Below, piece by piece: positions 23,465-31,793 of a stretch of DNA of 64,000 nt. Numbering within the stretch: the first letter of the stretch is position 1; every line of letters starts with the position of its first letter. The notes beneath the pieces were generated by a model. The model searched no databases and had not been told where the DNA came from. It was given only the letters and a program-made list of their open reading frames with translations. Both the position numbers and the translations under genes were made by a program. The stretch is from positions 124,001-188,000 of the forward strand of contig JAVBVZ010000015.1 of NCBI GenBank assembly GCA_036679405.1. The letters run 5' to 3'. The DNA comes from JAEYKI01 sp036679405 (GTDB taxonomy: Bacteria > Bacillota > Clostridia > Christensenellales > Christensenellaceae).

Positions 23465-24745
23465 TCATCTCCCCGTTTTCTTGTAGCCCCAAAGATCCAG
23501 CGCCGCTTTCAGCTCCGGATGGTCTTTTGCATATTCATCCAGCGCGACCCCCGCGACCACCGCGTCGATCGACTGGCGCATCGCCTTTGCACCGGCCGCC
23601 GCGCCCATGGGATGCCCGTAAACCGCTCCGCCCGACCCAAGAATAATATCCCTGCCGAGATCGTCTATATACTGTTCCGACATGCCGGGATGTACGCCTC
23701 CGCCCACAATGGGCATCACGGGTTTTTTATCGTAAAAAGGCAGCGTCAGCTGGTGTACGGTTTTGATATATTTTTCATATTGCAGCGGATACCCGCCGAA
23801 CGGAGTATTGATGACAACCATATCCGCGCCGGCCAGCCTTGGGAAGCGCCCCACGGCGATATGAGAAGCCATTCCGCTCAGCATTCCTTCATAAAACATG
23901 CCCGAGCTCGCATAATGTCCAAGAATAGGCACTTTTGCCACTTTAGCCAGGCTATGCATGGCGCCGTATCCTACGGCGGGAAAAGCAACCATGACGGCGC
24001 GCGCCCCCGCATCTACCGCTTTGCTTGCGTTCTCAATTAAATTTTCCCCGGTTATATTGACCACATAAACCGCGCGCTGTCCCGTTTTTTCAAACGCCCG
24101 GTCCGCCGCTTTGTTGTATTCACGCACTCTTTCCAATATTGTAGAAAAAGGCATATTGCCCATAAGTTCGTCGTCCTTGATAATATCCACACCGCCGACC
24201 GCCGCACCGTACAGAATGTCTGCGCCTGCTTTGGGCGTCACGCCCGTGCAGGGCTTGATCATGGATAAAAGAAGCGGGCGGCCGGTAACGCCGGTCATCT
24301 TACGAATCCCTTCTATACCGAAATTGGGTCCGTTAAATCCCGCAACCTGCCCTTTCGGCATCCTTATATCCACCAGCTTCGCCTGGGTAGAAGTTGAAGC
24401 GTCGTTACCCATAAGAGTCGTCAGCATCATAGGAAATTCGCTGCCGAAATTCGCTGTTGGAAAAGCGATCTGGATAAGATATCCACGCTTTCCTTCTCCA
24501 AGCTGCGTCGTCAGTTCTGAAGGCGGCACGTCAAATATACCTGCCACCCGTCCCATATGTTCCCTGCGCATTTCATCGGTAACGCCGGGGACGGGAATCC
24601 ATGTGCCCACCGTCTGTCCCACTGCAAAAGAAGATGCCTTTGCAATCACGTTGATCTCGGGCGGAAATTCACAGTAATATGTAGCGGTCAGGTACTCCGA
24701 TTCACTTAACTGTTCGGGTAAACTGAAAAGGCTTTCCAAGCTCAT
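23465..24745 (-). CDS. RuBisCO-like protein (form IV)
   Basis: 426 aa from ATG 24745 (AAGGAG 8 bases upstream); an earlier in-frame start at 24838 has no ribosome site. The large-subunit fold is clear: MIKPCTGVTP holds the Lys-175 equivalent, and GGVDIIKDDELMGN keeps the carbamate Lys-201, Asp-203 and Glu-204 metal trio. Lost by eye alignment: Lys-177 (Cys), His-294/Arg-295 (YG in YGAMHS), loop-6 Lys-334 (Arg in AVGRF). GSGGAVYGHPMG is the C-terminal phosphate loop. So it binds a metal-enolate of a phosphorylated substrate but does not fix CO2. Known relatives act on methylthio-sugar enols or 3-oxo-isoapionate 4-phosphate; the isomerases downstream favour the latter type. First gene of the set. 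Confidence 0.93.
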   Translation of the reverse strand: MSLESLFSLPEQLSESEYLTATYYCEFPPEINVIAKASSFAVGQTVGTWIPVPGVTDEMRREHMGRVAGIFDVPPSELTTQLGEGKRGYLIQIAFPTANFGSEFPMMLTTLMGNDASTSTQAKLVDIRMPKGQVAGFNGPNFGIEGIRKMTGVTGRPLLLSMIKPCTGVTPKAGADILYGAAVGGVDIIKDDELMGNMPFSTILERVREYNKAADRAFEKTGQRAVYVVNITGENLIENASKAVDAGARAVMVAFPAVGYGAMHSLAKVAKVPILGHYASSGMFYEGMLSGMASHIAVGRFPRLAGADMVVINTPFGGYPLQYEKYIKTVHQLTLPFYDKKPVMPIVGGGVHPGMSEQYIDDLGRDIILGSGGAVYGHPMGAAAGAKAMRQSIDAVVAGVALDEYAKDHPELKAALDLWGYKKTGR

Positions 24746-24847
24746 AATATTCTCCTTAATTTCACCTTCTGAAAAGCATATGAAAAATTTGTAATGAAAG
24801 CAAAAAACAAATCGATGAATCTTGTTAAAACGATCCAATTACATTCT

Positions 24848-24876
24848 ATAGTAGCTACTCTTGCTTTTGATGTCAA
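24848..24876 (-). promoter_or_regulatory. Promoter of the RuBisCO-like operon
   Basis: Minus strand: TTGACA (24876-24871), 17-base spacer, TACTAT (24853-24848). Gives a leader of about 95 bases before the start at 24745. Confidence 0.82.
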
Positions 24877-24977
24877 GATTGCCCCCCGCCCTTTAAAAAA
24901 GCACTTCTCTCCGGCTTTGGGCCTTGCGGCGCATCTCTTTTTTTAATCAAAACGCCCGAATTCGTTTAAACTAAAAG

Positions 24978-25021
24978 GATTTTTGCACTCCTCTTAAAAA
25001 CCTGTTTTTTTTGCAAAAATC
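24978..25021. repeat. Spaced inverted repeat
   Basis: Perfect 10-bp arms GATTTTTGCA (24978-24987) and TGCAAAAATC (25012-25021) separated by 24 bases, in the long intergenic region upstream of the RuBisCO-like promoter. Could be a second protein-binding site or chance in AT-rich DNA. Confidence 0.45.
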
Positions 25022-25034
25022 AGCCGGTATATAA

Positions 25035-25057
25035 ATTACTAGAATTAACCTGGTAAT
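25035..25057. promoter_or_regulatory. Shared operator, copy 2 (upstream of RuBisCO-like gene)
   Basis: ATTACTAG (25035-25042), spacer AATTAAC, CTGGTAAT (25050-25057). Its reverse complement has exactly the arms of the copy at 17112-17134. It lies about 160 bases upstream of the RuBisCO-like -35 and 270 bases before the DUF1003 gene. Confidence 0.75.
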
Positions 25058-25240
25058 ATACATGTATTTTATTAGTATCCAATCATACGGTTTTTCATAA
25101 AAAATAAAGGTTTTTGCTATAAGAATGCCTTTTTTTGCTCTTTTTATCCGTTGTTTCCCTTTCCGGTTTTTCGCTCATTATACTAGGCAGGCATTCCTAC
25201 TTTTTTTGAAAATTCCGCGATATGCGCCTTTATTTTTTTG

Positions 25241-25249
25241 TGTTATGAT
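25241..25249 (+). promoter_or_regulatory. Extended -10 for the DUF1003 gene
   Basis: TGT followed by TATGAT (25244-25249), 76 bases before the start. No recognisable -35. Confidence 0.4.
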
Positions 25250-25325
25250 GATCTTAAAAAGCACTGTCCCAAATTCTTGCTGCGGTAATTTTCAAAAAAC
25301 GCAATTGCAAAAGGAGGCCCCTTCC

Positions 25326-25826
25326 ATGAACGAAAAAGATCTTCTGATAGCTATTTTGAATGAGAAAAAAGAAATGATCAACAACGAAGACTTTATTGAA
25401 ATGCTGATCCATGAAAAGATATCCGCGAAGGCAGACGAAAAGAAAGAAAATCTCCGTGCAGGGGATAAAATGGCGGATGCGCTTGCAAACCTGGTAGGGA
25501 GCTGGCGGTTCATTTTGCTGTTTTCCGCCGTTTTATTTTTATGGATATTCACCAACATCAACCTGCTGAAAAATCCGTTTGATCCCTACCCTTTTATACT
25601 GCTGAATCTGGTCTTATCCTGTCTCGCGGCTATTCAGGCCCCCATTATTATGATGAGCCAAAACCGCCAGGAAGCGAAAGACCGCCTGCGCGCAAAAAAC
25701 GACTACAATGTTAATCTAAAGTCGGAATTTGTTGTGGAAGATATGTATGAAAGCCTGCAAAAACTGATAGAAAATCAGCAAAAAATCTTTGCGCAGCTAT
25801 CCCGGCTTGAAAATAATCGCCCGTAA
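25326..25826 (+). CDS. DUF1003 membrane protein
   Basis: 166 aa. N-terminal acidic/lysine-rich cytoplasmic segment, then DKMADALANLVGSWRFI leading into two membrane helices (about residues 60-80 and 90-112), and the MMSQNRQEAKDRLRAKNDYNVN segment that marks DUF1003, with a C-terminal coiled coil. Function unknown. Start chosen at ATG 25326 with AAAGGAGG upstream; the in-frame extension to 25125 reads through promoter DNA. Confidence 0.85.
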   Translation: MNEKDLLIAILNEKKEMINNEDFIEMLIHEKISAKADEKKENLRAGDKMADALANLVGSWRFILLFSAVLFLWIFTNINLLKNPFDPYPFILLNLVLSCLAAIQAPIIMMSQNRQEAKDRLRAKNDYNVNLKSEFVVEDMYESLQKLIENQQKIFAQLSRLENNRP

Positions 25827-25972
25827 ACAGCGCATTCTTGCAAGGCTGCCGGAATATTATATTTCCTCACTTTAGCGTTGCCATTTGTCAAATATTGTTT
25901 TAAAATAGAAATGACTCATAGGTACCTGCGCTGCCGTTGCCCCGGAAAAATTCCAATTCAAAGAGGCTATCC

Positions 25973-27202
25973 ATGAAAAAAAGCAACCTTCTGACCGATA
26001 ATGCATTTATTTCGAACAAGGATTTCCGTACTGAAACGATCAGCATCAATATCTACCGGGGAAAGCTTTTGGCCGCCGTTATCATTCTGCTGGAACTTGT
26101 CCTTTCCTTTACGGATATCATTACCTCCATGCTTGAAATAGATAACCGTTTCCATTACGGCGCTTATTTGTCCATGTACATTGCCATGATCATTGCCAAC
26201 ATCGTTTTTTTGCTGTGGGCGGGTTCTATTAAAAACCTTAACGACAAAAGCCCTGTGCAGTTAAAACGGATTGAGGCTGGCATTGTTGTCTTTATTGCCT
26301 TCATTATGTGCTGGGGAAGCATCGTAACGCTTATGGACCAGTTGCTGTACGGACAGATCGCTTCTTACATTATCAATGTCATGATCTGCTCGGTGATTTA
26401 TTATCTTACGCTCAGGCAGATCGCGGTGCCCCTTATCCTGTCCGGTCTGATTGTTTTGGTCGGGCTTCCTTTTTTTCAGACTTCAAGCGATATTCTGGTC
26501 GGCCATTACGCCAATTTGGGTATTTTTCTGGTTATCAGCTTTGTAGCTTCACGCATCGTTTTTAAATCTCATTGCAACCAATATCTTTCAAAACTCCTTT
26601 TAAACCAGTCCAAGGAGCAACTGGAAGCAGAAACCCGTCTCAATGTGGAGACCAATGAAAAACTCAAAGAAATGAACGAACAACTCAAAAAGCTCTCTTT
26701 TCTCGATGAACTCACCCGGCTGCCCAATCGCCGCAGTTTCAGGGATTATGTGGACTATCATCTTGAATATTTAAAAGAAAATCCAAAGTTGTTCTCGGTC
26801 ATCATGATCGACGTGGACCACTTCAAGCAATTGAACGACCAGTACGGCCATAACAGCGGAGATGCCATACTTAAAAGCATTGCCAAGCAGATTACCGCCA
26901 GCACCAACACGCAAAAAGACTTTGTTGCACGCTGGGGCGGCGATGAATTCATTTTTGCTTCTTTCAGTAAAAACGGAGATGAAACCCTTTTAACAGCGGA
27001 CCAAATACGCAAAAAAATCCTCGCCTTAAACAACCAGAGCCTTGCCGCGCACAAACTGCCCGTCATTACCGTCAGTATGGGCGCCTGCACATTGCCCCTC
27101 TCCGGAAAAGAAACCATCAGCCACTGCATTGATTGCGCAGACCAGGCGCTGTATGCGGCCAAGACAAGCGGTCGGAACTGCGTTCGCTATTACAATAACT
27201 GA
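25973..27202 (+). CDS. Membrane-bound diguanylate cyclase (GGDEF)
   Basis: 409 aa. Six hydrophobic helices between about residues 25 and 205, a coiled-coil linker (about 210-240), and a GGDEF domain (about 245-409) starting FLDELTRLPNRRSF with active-site RWGGDEF. The GG(D/E)EF signature is intact, so it should make cyclic di-GMP from GTP; the residues in front of the GGDEF motif show no RxxD inhibitory site. Start chosen at ATG 25973 with AAGAGG upstream rather than TTG 25937. The 5TM/6TM sensor region is not a recognised ligand domain. Confidence 0.88.
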   Translation: MKKSNLLTDNAFISNKDFRTETISINIYRGKLLAAVIILLELVLSFTDIITSMLEIDNRFHYGAYLSMYIAMIIANIVFLLWAGSIKNLNDKSPVQLKRIEAGIVVFIAFIMCWGSIVTLMDQLLYGQIASYIINVMICSVIYYLTLRQIAVPLILSGLIVLVGLPFFQTSSDILVGHYANLGIFLVISFVASRIVFKSHCNQYLSKLLLNQSKEQLEAETRLNVETNEKLKEMNEQLKKLSFLDELTRLPNRRSFRDYVDYHLEYLKENPKLFSVIMIDVDHFKQLNDQYGHNSGDAILKSIAKQITASTNTQKDFVARWGGDEFIFASFSKNGDETLLTADQIRKKILALNNQSLAAHKLPVITVSMGACTLPLSGKETISHCIDCADQALYAAKTSGRNCVRYYNN

Positions 27203-27228
27203 TTTTTAAATAGATTTTTTCCTTATAT

Positions 27229-27783
27229 TTACAAAGATGCACCCATCAATTTGATACACAACGCCGCAAAATCGCGTTCGACCTCTTTAAAATCTCTTTC
27301 GGAAAGATCCGGCGCACTTTTTATTTCAGGCGCCATTAAAAAAATCTTTTCGTCCATCAGCCGGTCAAATTCTATATAAAGCATAGCGTCGTCCACGGCG
27401 CAGACCTGCTTTTTTTCTTCCTGAGTCAGCTTGACGCCAAACGCGCTCCATATGCAATCCTGTAATTTGCCTTCCAAAACGGAATATTCCGGCAGGTTTC
27501 TTTTTACAGGGCGCGTCACATCCGATATATAGGCTTCGCTTGCGTCATGCAACAGACAGGCCAACTGCAGCTTTTTTGAAAATTTGCGGCTTTCCGCTTC
27601 CCGCGCACAATTCAGCGAATGCTGGGCCACCGAAAAAAATTGTTTAAAATGACCGTTCGCCCTGCACAAGAGAGACAGGGCATGCGCAATATCCAACAGC
27701 CGGATCCCGGCTTTTTCAGGAAAAGCCGGTGCAAAAAGCAGGCCGGTAAATGTGCGGATCTGATCTTCTCTGTTCACATTCAT
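27229..27783 (-). CDS. HD-domain phosphohydrolase (YfbR/YfdR-like)
   Basis: 184 aa. HD superfamily ligands: His in FSVAQHSLNCA (about residue 53), HD in LLHDASEAYISD (about 78-79) and a later Asp in VDDAMLYIEFDRL. The HDASEAYISDVTRPVK stretch is typical of the YfbR/YfdR nucleotidase branch, which hydrolyses deoxynucleoside monophosphates or related compounds. ATGA overlap with the thioesterase gene upstream. Confidence 0.82.
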   Translation of the reverse strand: MNVNREDQIRTFTGLLFAPAFPEKAGIRLLDIAHALSLLCRANGHFKQFFSVAQHSLNCAREAESRKFSKKLQLACLLHDASEAYISDVTRPVKRNLPEYSVLEGKLQDCIWSAFGVKLTQEEKKQVCAVDDAMLYIEFDRLMDEKIFLMAPEIKSAPDLSERDFKEVERDFAALCIKLMGASL

Positions 27784-28205
27784 TCCCCGCCCTCAAAAAA
27801 ATCTTCTATCGGCTTTTCCGTCCGGTACATTGTTACCGTGCAAACACAAAGGGGTTTCTCCCCTTCATCTTGTATCTCCACCCGAACAACGCCGATTTTC
27901 CCGCTGCAGCTTACTGCGCGCGCCTGCGCGACAACCTCGCCCGCGTAGACAGGGCGCATATAGTGGATATCCGCATTTAAAGTTACGCAGGCTTTCCCAT
28001 ATGGAATCATGGCGCATCCGGCCGCCACATCGGCCAACGTATAATAAGCGCCTCCATGCATCGTTCCCATCAGGTTCCGGCTTTGCGCACCCACAGTCAT
28101 CCGCGCCAAAGCATACCCTTCTTCAAGCGTATCCAAACGGATCCCGTTATACACGCTAAACCGGTCGTTTTGGTTAAAATATTCTTTAAAAGCATTCAGA
28201 TCCAT
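27780..28205 (-). CDS. PaaI-family hotdog thioesterase
   Basis: 141 aa single hotdog domain. GTMHGGAYYTLADVAAGCA (about residues 47-65) is the PaaI/YbgC-like acyl-CoA thioesterase signature, with the active-site HGG and a later Asp. Likely hydrolyses acyl- or aromatic-CoA esters in the cytoplasm. First gene of a two-gene unit with the HD protein. Confidence 0.86.
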   Translation of the reverse strand: MDLNAFKEYFNQNDRFSVYNGIRLDTLEEGYALARMTVGAQSRNLMGTMHGGAYYTLADVAAGCAMIPYGKACVTLNADIHYMRPVYAGEVVAQARAVSCSGKIGVVRVEIQDEGEKPLCVCTVTMYRTEKPIEDFFEGGE

Positions 28206-28313
28206 GAAAATTCTCCAGACAAATTAATTTAGGAATTCCAGCGTTTATTTTACCCTATAATGATCCGCCAAACAAATAAATTTTTCTCGTACACGTTCTG
28301 TATCCGCATGCAT

Positions 28314-28343
28314 TTGCCAAACCGCCCGCATTGGCGGTATAAT
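28314..28343 (+). promoter_or_regulatory. Macrodomain gene promoter
   Basis: TTGCCA (28314-28319), 18-base spacer, TATAAT (28338-28343), 40 bases before the start. Confidence 0.68.
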
Positions 28344-28382
28344 GGATTTATCAAAATATTCCATTTTTTTAGGAGGTGCGGC

Positions 28383-28907
28383 ATGGGGTTTCACATCACC
28401 AGGGGAGACATCACTCTCGTTAAAGCCGATGCAATTGTGAACGCGGCCAACACTTCCCTATTGGGGGGCGGCGGCGTCGACGGCGCCATTCACCGGGCGG
28501 CCGGGCACGAACTGCTGGAAGAATGCAGGACACTCGGCGGCTGCCCGACCGGACAGGCTAAGATAACATCCGGGTACAGACTTTCCTCAAAATATGTCAT
28601 TCACACGCCGGGCCCTGTCTGGCGGGGCGGAACGGCCGGCGAATCCGGACTGCTTCAAAGCTGCTACACATCCAGTCTCTGCCTAGCGGCTGAAAGAGGC
28701 CTGAAAACCGTTTTCTTCCCTTCCATCAGCACAGGCGTATACCGTTTTCCCCTTAAGCTCGCAGCCGACATCGCCGTCCGGTCTATTTTGGATTTTTTAA
28801 AGTCGCATACGGATATGCAGGTTACCATGATCTGCTTTGACCAGCGGACCCAGAAAGCCTATATAGACGCGCTTCAAAATTACACGGCGGAAAAATTGTT
28901 TGAATAG
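28383..28907 (+). CDS. Macrodomain protein, probable O-acetyl-ADP-ribose deacetylase
   Basis: 174 aa macrodomain of the YmdB/MacroD type: ITRGDITLVKADAIVNAANTSLLGGGGVDGAIH at the N-terminus holds the ADP-ribose-binding Asp and catalytic Asn/Asp, and PSISTGVYRFPL is the second loop. Removes ADP-ribose from acyl or protein acidic groups. Start at ATG 28383 directly behind AGGAGG; an upstream in-frame ATG at 28260 precedes the promoter. Confidence 0.92.
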   Translation: MGFHITRGDITLVKADAIVNAANTSLLGGGGVDGAIHRAAGHELLEECRTLGGCPTGQAKITSGYRLSSKYVIHTPGPVWRGGTAGESGLLQSCYTSSLCLAAERGLKTVFFPSISTGVYRFPLKLAADIAVRSILDFLKSHTDMQVTMICFDQRTQKAYIDALQNYTAEKLFE

Positions 28908-28961
28908 CACCTGCTCCAAGGCATTCGGTTAAGAAGATTTTAACCTTTCCTAAGTTTTTCC

Positions 28962-29004
28962 AATAAAAGAAGCCGGCCAAAATATGACCGGTTGTTCTTT
29001 TATT
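28962..29004. terminator. Bidirectional terminator, imperfect
   Basis: Outer arms AATAAAAGAA (28962-28971) and TTCTTTTATT (28995-29004), inner CCGG/CCGG pairing. It lies between the convergent macrodomain and lipoprotein genes. Confidence 0.65.
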
Positions 29005-29018
29005 GATCCACCCATCCG

Positions 29019-29618
29019 TCAAGGCCGGTACAGCCACTCGACAGATACAATCACGCCGTCTTCCACCCGCACATACACAAAAGTATCAAAACTCTCTTCA
29101 TTATGAAGTGCGGCGGTCATTCTGTCTTGAAATTCCTCCCGTCCGACCGGAATGTTCTCTGCAATATTATCCGGACCGGGCAGACGGTATTCCGTACCGT
29201 CGCCGGTCGGATAGGTGCATCGCTTTGAATCTGTATTACGGATATATCCGCTTTCAAAAATTCCTGCATCTTCCATCTCCTGCTCGGCCGCATCCGGATT
29301 ATCTTCCCGATAAGCCGTGCGCGCTTCCTCGCCGGAAAGCCACTCGGCGTAATCAAAAGTAATGTCAGCCTGGCCGTCTGCACGAGGGGTTATTGCCGTA
29401 ACGAAAGCGTAGCTTTCCTCATTTGCGAAAACGGCTTCTTCACTTGCACTTTGGCGGGAAGCTTCTTCCTCCCTGCCCTCATCTGCGGGCAAAGATGACT
29501 CCTCGCCTGAAATCTCTGAAGAAGCCGGGGCACTTTGTATGTCCGGTCCGGTGGAACAGGCAAAAAAAAGCATAAAAGCGGCAGCCGTCAATACCGCCAC
29601 AAGAAACCTCTTCTTCAT
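29019..29618 (-). CDS. Hypothetical lipoprotein
   Basis: 199 aa. Signal peptide with lipobox FFACS (Cys near residue 21), then an acidic Ser/Glu-rich linker (about 25-65) and a folded C-terminal domain of about 130 residues (AFVTAITPRADGQADITFDYAEWLSG and VYVRVEDGVIVSVEWLYRP). No family recognised. The pattern suggests an extracellular membrane-anchored protein in Gram-positive style. Monocistronic. Confidence 0.78.
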   Translation of the reverse strand: MKKRFLVAVLTAAAFMLFFACSTGPDIQSAPASSEISGEESSLPADEGREEEASRQSASEEAVFANEESYAFVTAITPRADGQADITFDYAEWLSGEEARTAYREDNPDAAEQEMEDAGIFESGYIRNTDSKRCTYPTGDGTEYRLPGPDNIAENIPVGREEFQDRMTAALHNEESFDTFVYVRVEDGVIVSVEWLYRP

Positions 29619-29797
29619 TTGCTCACCTTCTTTTCAAATTCTTCCGGCATCCGTCTGCACTTAAAAAAACATTCAGCCTGCAAAACGCCTGTATGCGTTT
29701 TGATGCAGCGGGACAAAATAAGAGGACGTCCGTAAGCACTTCTTTAGTACACATGTAACACATTTTACGCAAAACCGCAATGTTTTTGCCGTTCCGC

Positions 29798-29823
29798 AAA
29801 AAAAGGCCCCGGTTTCCGGGGCC
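29798..29823 (-). terminator. dnaK terminator
   Basis: Minus strand: GGCCCCGG (29823-29816), loop AAA, CCGGGGCC (29812-29805), TTTTTTT. Very strong. Confidence 0.93.
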
Positions 29824-29846
29824 CGTCTGCATTCATCAATGTTTCT

Positions 29847-31586
29847 TCAAGATACGTTTCTGTCATCCTCTTCTCCGGTTCTCCCGGCATCCAGTGAATC
29901 CAAAATGCTCTCCAGTTCATTACTGGCCTGCATTAATTCAGTTTTGTCTTTTCCGCGCAAAGCCTTCTTGGTTCTTTTTAAAGGTTCTTTCAGGACTTCC
30001 TGATCTTCCTTTGATAGTTTTTTCATAAAGCCTTCCGCCTGGTAAACCATTGCTTCCGCTTTGTTCTTGGCTTCATACTCTTCTTTGAGCTTTGCATCTT
30101 CATCTGCAAATTTTTGGGCATCGCGTATCGCCCGGTCTATCTCCTCCTGGCTCATATTGGAGGAAGCGGTGATCGTGATATTTTGCTCTTTTCCTGTCCC
30201 AAGGTCTTTGGCGGAGACTTTGACAATCCCGTTGACGTCAATATTGAAAGTGACTTCGATCTGCGGAACCCCCCGCATAGCGCGGCGGATTCCCCCCAGC
30301 CGGAATCTCCCGAGTGTTTTATTATGAGACGCCATCTCCCGCTCCCCCTGAAGCACATGCACATCGACCGATGTCTGGAAATTGGCGGCAGTCGTAAATA
30401 CTTGGCTTCTTTGTATGGGCAGCGTCGTATTGCGGTCTATCAGCCTTGTAAAAATTCCGCCCACCGTCTCAATGCCCAAAGACAGCGGCGTTACATCCAG
30501 CAAAAGAACACTTTTTACTTCACTGCACAGCACGCCTCCCTGGATTGCCGCTCCTATGGCGACGCATTCATCCGGGTTGATCCCTTTGCTCGGTTCTTTT
30601 CCGGTCAACTTTAAAACGGCCGCCTGTACAGCGGGAATTCGGCTGGACCCGCCCACCATAAGCACTTTTCCCAAATCGGAAGATGAAACTCCCGCATCGC
30701 TCATCGCCTGCCGGACCGGCTGCATGGTCTCGTCCACCAGATGCGCGGTCAGCTCTTCAAACTTTGCGCGCGAAAGCAAAATATCCATATGTTTGGGTTC
30801 TTTCCCCTTTGTTGCGATAAAAGGCAGGTTCACCGTAGTCTGCGCTATAGCCGAAAGTTCTATTTTTGCCTTTTCCGCCGCTTCACGCACCCGCTGCATG
30901 GCCACCGGATCTTTTGAAAGATCGATTTTGTTTTCTTTTTTAAATTCGCGAACCAGGTGATCCATGACGCACCGGTCAAAATCGTCTCCTCCCAGCCGGT
31001 TGTTCCCGGCTGTAGACAGCACTTCTATAACTTCGCTGCCTATTTCCAGGATGGAGACATCAAACGTGCCGCCCCCAAGATCATATACCATTATTTTTTG
31101 TTCCTGCTGCTTGTCTATCCCATAAGCAAGCGCGGCAGCCGTGGGTTCGTTGATGATACGCTGAACGTTCAGGCCGGCGATCCTTCCTGCGTCTTTTGTC
31201 GCCTGCCTTTGTGCGTCCGAAAAATATGCAGGAACGGTAATAACGGCTTCGGTAACAGCTTCTCCCAGATAATTTTTGGCGTCCTCCTTTAATCTTTGCA
31301 AAATCATAGCCGAAATTTCCTGCGGCGTATAAGCTTTTCCATCGATCTTATTTTTATGGTCGCTCCCCATTTCCCGTTTAATGGACTGAACGGTCCGCTC
31401 AGGGTTGGTCACGGCCTGACGTTTTGCAGCCTGTCCGATCAGCCGCTCCCCCTCTTTACTGAAAGCGACGATCGACGGAGTGGTCCGGTTTCCTTCCGCC
31501 GTGGGGATCACAACCGCTTCGCCCCCTTCCATAACGGCTACACACGAGTTGGTAGTCCCAAGATCTATCCCTATTATTTTTGTCAT
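29847..31586 (-). CDS. dnaK: Hsp70 chaperone DnaK, short variant
   Basis: 579 aa from the ATG at 31586, with GGAGG 5 bases upstream. Complete actin-like ATPase domain (IGIDLGTTNSCVAV; VYDLGGGTFDVS; VGGSSRIP) and substrate-binding domain (DVTPLSLGIETVGG). The C-terminal lid is shorter than the usual 600-plus residues and lacks the EEVD-like acidic tail. It is not next to grpE or hrcA; instead it follows a two-component system and a J-domain protein, so it may be a dedicated paralogue. A repeat-type operator at 31714-31735 lies upstream of its -10. Confidence 0.93.
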   Translation of the reverse strand: MTKIIGIDLGTTNSCVAVMEGGEAVVIPTAEGNRTTPSIVAFSKEGERLIGQAAKRQAVTNPERTVQSIKREMGSDHKNKIDGKAYTPQEISAMILQRLKEDAKNYLGEAVTEAVITVPAYFSDAQRQATKDAGRIAGLNVQRIINEPTAAALAYGIDKQQEQKIMVYDLGGGTFDVSILEIGSEVIEVLSTAGNNRLGGDDFDRCVMDHLVREFKKENKIDLSKDPVAMQRVREAAEKAKIELSAIAQTTVNLPFIATKGKEPKHMDILLSRAKFEELTAHLVDETMQPVRQAMSDAGVSSSDLGKVLMVGGSSRIPAVQAAVLKLTGKEPSKGINPDECVAIGAAIQGGVLCSEVKSVLLLDVTPLSLGIETVGGIFTRLIDRNTTLPIQRSQVFTTAANFQTSVDVHVLQGEREMASHNKTLGRFRLGGIRRAMRGVPQIEVTFNIDVNGIVKVSAKDLGTGKEQNITITASSNMSQEEIDRAIRDAQKFADEDAKLKEEYEAKNKAEAMVYQAEGFMKKLSKEDQEVLKEPLKRTKKALRGKDKTELMQASNELESILDSLDAGRTGEEDDRNVS

Positions 31587-31700
31587 AGTATCCTCCAAAA
31601 TCTATTCAGTTTACAGGTCCTGCGGCATTTTTACGCGCGCATCCCTGTTCTTGCGCAATTACGGCTCATCTGTCGTCCGCCGCCGTATATCTTTTTTTCA

Positions 31701-31735
31701 AGTATATGGGGTCTTCATGAACCCTTTATGAACCC
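31701..31735 (-). promoter_or_regulatory. dnaK promoter with paired direct-repeat operator
   Basis: Minus strand: direct repeat GGGTTCATAAA (31735-31725) and GGGTTCATGAA (31724-31714), 11-bp period, then 7 bases and a -10 TATACT (31706-31701). The -35 region has no consensus and is replaced by the repeat, as in promoters activated by OmpR-family regulators. Same layout as 35668-35701. Confidence 0.75.
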
Positions 31736-31754
31736 ACAACGTTTTTGTAAGGCA

Positions 31755-31784
31755 ACAAAAAAAGAACTTTTCCAAGCTCTTTTT
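31755..31784 (-). terminator. Terminator of the histidine kinase gene
   Basis: Minus strand: AAAAAGAGCTT (31784-31774), loop GGAA, AAGTTCTTTTT (31769-31759) with one G-U pair, then more T's. Separates the block from dnaK, which therefore needs its own promoter. Confidence 0.82.
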
Positions 31785-31793
31785 TATTGACGG

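Larger units (their letters stand above)
24746..25325. other. 580-base intergenic region
   Basis: No protein gene supported. Contents: leader and promoter of the RuBisCO-like operon (24746-24876), a spaced inverted repeat (24978-25021), the second copy of the LuxR-type operator (25035-25057), another TATACTAG-like element near 25179-25186, and an extended -10 for the DUF1003 gene near 25241-25249. It is AT-rich with many T-runs. Confidence 0.7.

Noticed and set aside
23465..24745. True RuBisCO for carbon fixation
   Set aside because: Several carboxylation residues (Lys-177, His-294, Arg-295, Lys-334 equivalents) are replaced, and no phosphoribulokinase or AMP-pathway genes are present.
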